Positions 14,332-16,514 of a stretch of 16,514 nt of DNA are shown here, piece after piece. The DNA lies in assembly GCA_017615955.1 (NCBI GenBank), contig JAFZZD010000851.1, positions 1 through 16,514 on the forward strand, given 5' to 3'. The position numbers and the translations under genes were made by a program. The first letter of the stretch is position 1; each line of letters opens with the position of its first letter. A model generated the notes under the pieces. It was given only the letters and a program-made list of their open reading frames with translations, made no database searches and had not been told where the DNA came from. The DNA comes from Victivallales bacterium (GTDB taxonomy: Bacteria; Verrucomicrobiota; Lentisphaeria; Oligosphaerales; Oligosphaeraceae).

Positions 14332-15246
14332 CTACATAATTCCTATGATTTCCTTTGTTGATTTTACATTGTGGGCATCCATCCAGCGGTTCATGCCCTC
14401 CGCAATCTGCACCGGGGCGGCTGGATTGCCGAATATGGCCGTGCCTACCGCAATTGCCGTGGCCCCCGCCATCATGAACTCGATTGCATCCTCTGCGCAG
14501 CGTATTCCTCCCATGCCGATTATGGGCACATCAACTGCCTTGTGCACCTCGTACACCATCCTCACTGCGATGGGCTTAAGCGCAGGTCCGCTGAAACCGC
14601 CTGTCTTGTTGGCGATTTTAAAGGAGCGTCTTTCAATGTCAATGGCCATTCCAGTTATGGTGTTTATAAGGGACACCATGTCGGACCCTGCATCCACCAC
14701 AGCCCTGGCAAAGTCGGCAATGCGCGTAACATTAGGACTGAGTTTTGTGATCAGTGGCAGTGATGTGGCATTGCGCACTGCCTTTACCACCTTTGCCGCC
14801 TCGCCAGTGTCCGTGCCGAAGGCAATGCCGCCTTCCTTCACATTGGGGCAGGATATGTTGATCTCCAGAGCGGCTATGCCACGCTTCTCCGCCTCCAGGC
14901 GGGAGGCCACCTCCGCATATTGCTCTACGCTGCGTCCCCAGATGTTCACTACCACCGCACAGGGCAATTTGCGAAGCGAGGGCAGGTAGTGCGGGTCGTT
15001 GATGAAAGCGTCAATGCCCGGATTCTGAAGGCCTATGGCATTTAGCATGCCGCCATATACCTCCACCGCGCGTGGCATGGGATTGCCGTGGGAAGGGAAG
15101 GGGGACACGCCCTTCACCGTTATGCCGCCTAGCTTCCCGAAGTCCACGAGTCCCTCGTATTCGGAGCCGTAGCCGAATGTTCCCGAAGCAGTGAGGACCG
15201 GATTCCTCATGCTGAAACCAGCCAGTTGTGTTGTCAGATCAGCCAT
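14332..15246 (-). CDS. pyrD: dihydroorotate dehydrogenase, class 1B catalytic subunit
   Basis: Oxidises dihydroorotate to orotate in de novo pyrimidine synthesis, using FMN in a cytosolic TIM barrel. The 304-aa length fits the class 1 family. The N-terminus (LAGFSMRNPVLTASGTFGYGSEY) and the substrate-loop sequence (VEVYGGMLNAIGLQNPGIDAF) are typical of the PyrDB type. The catalytic base is Cys133 in NISCPNVKEGG; class 2 enzymes use Ser there. FMN and phosphate binding are represented by LITKLSPN, INTITGMAIDI, GGFSGPALKPIAVR, IIGMGGI and GATAIAVGTAIF. Class 1B enzymes normally work with an iron-sulfur/FAD partner, PyrK, which is not in this window. The ATG lies inside the upstream peptidase gene (8-nt overlap, ATGGCTGA), so translation is coupled. 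Assignment is firm at family level; class 1B over 1A rests on sequence style. Confidence 0.95.
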   Translation of the reverse strand: MADLTTQLAGFSMRNPVLTASGTFGYGSEYEGLVDFGKLGGITVKGVSPFPSHGNPMPRAVEVYGGMLNAIGLQNPGIDAFINDPHYLPSLRKLPCAVVVNIWGRSVEQYAEVASRLEAEKRGIAALEINISCPNVKEGGIAFGTDTGEAAKVVKAVRNATSLPLITKLSPNVTRIADFARAVVDAGSDMVSLINTITGMAIDIERRSFKIANKTGGFSGPALKPIAVRMVYEVHKAVDVPIIGMGGIRCAEDAIEFMMAGATAIAVGTAIFGNPAAPVQIAEGMNRWMDAHNVKSTKEIIGIM

Positions 15247-16435
15247 TGTTCATCTTGCCGGCATATTGCCTTGCCGCCTCTGTGTAGATTTCCACTGCCT
15301 TGTGCACTTCCGCTAGTGGCACGTATTCCACTGCGCTGTGCGCCAGCTTGATGTCTCCAGGACCCAGCACCACGCAGTCATATCCCTTGTTTGAAAGGCA
15401 GCCTGCGTCAGTGCCGTAAGCCACTGTAAGCGGCGTGGCATCGCCTCCGCAGGCAGACACCGCCGAGCATACCGAGCTGACAAAGCGCCCTTCCAGCGAA
15501 CTCTTAAGCGAGAAGGCCGCGTATGCATAGCCGATTTCAATGGGGAAGCCCAGGGCGGCCTGCGCCTTGCCCGCAATCATCTTTATGTTATCCTCAAAGC
15601 TTCCTGCCTCTGGCAGCAGTCTCATGTCGCAAGTGATGGAACAGGCATCGGGTATGATATTTGATTTTGTGCCGCCGTTTATCATCGTTGGCGAGAATGT
15701 GCATCCTCTCTCATACAAGGGATTCTGGATGGAATTGTAGTACGGCACAATCTCCTTTTGCAGAAATTCCAGGAAACTGCCCGCCCTCGTTATTGCGTTT
15801 TCGCCGCATTCAGGCCTGGAGCCGTGGGATGATTTGCCCCGGCAGATGAATTCGACGGTGGCGTGCATCTTGTGTCCCACAACCGGGCAGCACGACGTGG
15901 GTTCGCCCACGATGAAGCCACCGCAGTTGTATTTGCCCAATTCAACCACGCGGGACCCCTGGCAGCCCGATTCCTCGGAAGCGCAGGCCATGAAAATCAG
16001 GTCGGTGTCTATACCTTCCTGAATGATGCGCTGGCAGGCCACCAGCATGGCAGCCAGGCTGGCCTTAGTGTCGCAGGAACCCCTTCCATACAGGCATCCA
16101 TCCTTTATGTCTGGCTGAAAAGGCGGAATCTTCATTCCTTCAACGCCGACAGTGTCCATGTGGGCGGTCAAGCCAAATGCAGGGCGCCCGCCCTTGCCAC
16201 GGAAGGCGATCATATTTGGCCTGTGGGGTGCTGCATATTGTACTTCTATGGCAAAACCCATCCCCTCGAGAATGGGGTGGATAAATGCCGCGACTTGTTC
16301 TTCATTCGCCTCGGTGGGGCCGGGCCAGTCTATTGGGTGCGTGGTGCGGCTGTCAATTCTCACCAGTGACTTTAATGTCTCAATTAAATCCAGCATAGTT
16401 CTTGTTTTGTATGTGGGCGCGGTCGTGGCGCCCAT
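15239..16435 (-). CDS. M20-family metallopeptidase/deacylase (ArgE/DapE type)
   Basis: A cytosolic di-zinc amidohydrolase of the ArgE/DapE/CPG2 group; the substrate could be an N-acyl amino acid or a small peptide. Metal and catalytic residues are visible by the 398-aa count: H92 and D94 in LTAHMDTV, D122 in GRGSCDTKASLAAM, the general base E154 with ligand E155 in CASEESG, E178 in VGEPT and H366 in LAHSAVEYVPL. The dimerisation-domain His is H204 in KSSHGSRP. The start is uncertain. The first ATG (16435) has AAGG 8 nt upstream but yields an uninformative 13-residue leader. The ATG at 16396 (MLDLIETLKSLVRIDSRT) matches where family members normally begin. The stop overlaps the pyrD start by 8 nt. 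Motifs alone cannot separate acetylornithine deacetylase from other M20 activities, so no symbol is given. Confidence 0.88.
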   Translation of the reverse strand: MGATTAPTYKTRTMLDLIETLKSLVRIDSRTTHPIDWPGPTEANEEQVAAFIHPILEGMGFAIEVQYAAPHRPNMIAFRGKGGRPAFGLTAHMDTVGVEGMKIPPFQPDIKDGCLYGRGSCDTKASLAAMLVACQRIIQEGIDTDLIFMACASEESGCQGSRVVELGKYNCGGFIVGEPTSCCPVVGHKMHATVEFICRGKSSHGSRPECGENAITRAGSFLEFLQKEIVPYYNSIQNPLYERGCTFSPTMINGGTKSNIIPDACSITCDMRLLPEAGSFEDNIKMIAGKAQAALGFPIEIGYAYAAFSLKSSLEGRFVSSVCSAVSACGGDATPLTVAYGTDAGCLSNKGYDCVVLGPGDIKLAHSAVEYVPLAEVHKAVEIYTEAARQYAGKMNNG

Positions 16436-16491
16436 TCAGGTTGCCTTGGCGTGAAGATACGCCTTGGCGTTATGTATGCGTCCCGTTTTTT

Positions 16492-16512
16492 CGCGCGGCC
16501 AGGGGCCGCGCG
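16492..16512. repeat. GC-rich 9-bp hairpin at the window edge
   Basis: CGCGCGGCC and GGCCGCGCG flank a 3-nt AGG loop. A T6 run precedes it on the + strand, so on either strand it lacks a following T-run and does not fit a Rho-independent terminator. It lies about 57 bp upstream of the leftmost-reading M20 gene. It may be another short palindromic repeat of the genome or part of a structure continuing beyond the window. Confidence 0.6.
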
Positions 16513-16514
16513 TC

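Noticed and set aside
16481..16512. Rho-independent terminator at the right edge
   Set aside because: The T-run lies on the 5' side of the hairpin on the + strand, and becomes an A-run after the hairpin on the - strand. Neither orientation fits an intrinsic terminator.

Overview
This window looks like a chromosomal segment of a Gram-negative-type bacterium. The evidence is an HlyB/HlyD-type secretion pair that spans a periplasm, a glycan-polymer gene cluster, and two Sec-exported proteins. The gene mix, the hairpin repeats and the repeat-laden REP-associated transposase suggest the PVC group (Lentisphaerota/Victivallales-like). That placement comes from general familiarity, not a search, and is low to moderate confidence. 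There is no rRNA, tRNA or CRISPR array, and no complete IS with terminal repeats.

Layout, left to right. (1) From about 1 to 3535 on the + strand lies a surface-glycan cluster: possibly the tail of an upstream gene, a polysaccharide pyruvyl transferase-family protein, a GT4-type glycosyltransferase joined to it by an ATGA overlap, and a GT2-type glycosyltransferase. (2) From 3536 to 3968 is an intergenic region filled by a composite inverted-repeat element. Its 61-bp arms are about 85% identical and surround 42-bp tandem repeats, and a putative promoter follows. (3) From 3969 to 7834 on the + strand is a two-gene type I secretion inner-membrane complex: an 848-aa ABC exporter with two degenerate C39-like domains, and an HlyD-family adaptor. 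No TolC-like gene or obvious substrate is present. (4) From 7800 to 9173 on the - strand is a REP-associated (Y1/HUH) tyrosine transposase with a C-terminal DprA/Rossmann-like domain. Its reading frame is interrupted, without being broken, by three clusters of palindromic REP-like repeats. (5) From 9177 to 16435 on the - strand is a tightly packed, partly translationally coupled gene run. In transcription order it encodes an M20 metallopeptidase/deacylase, dihydroorotate dehydrogenase (pyrD), an exported 225-aa duplicated-domain protein, a 193-aa protein of unknown function, and an exported 1270-aa coiled-coil/TPR protein. The transposase starts 3 bp beyond that last stop codon.

How the genes work together. 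The + strand half builds surface polysaccharide and exports an unknown protein. The - strand half joins housekeeping genes (pyrimidine synthesis and amide hydrolysis) to envelope or periplasmic proteins of unknown role. The most unusual object is the transposase gene. It carries BIME-like REP pairs in both orientations inside its own coding sequence, at loop positions, and all measured spacings are multiples of three. About a hundred residues of the protein are therefore translated repeat.
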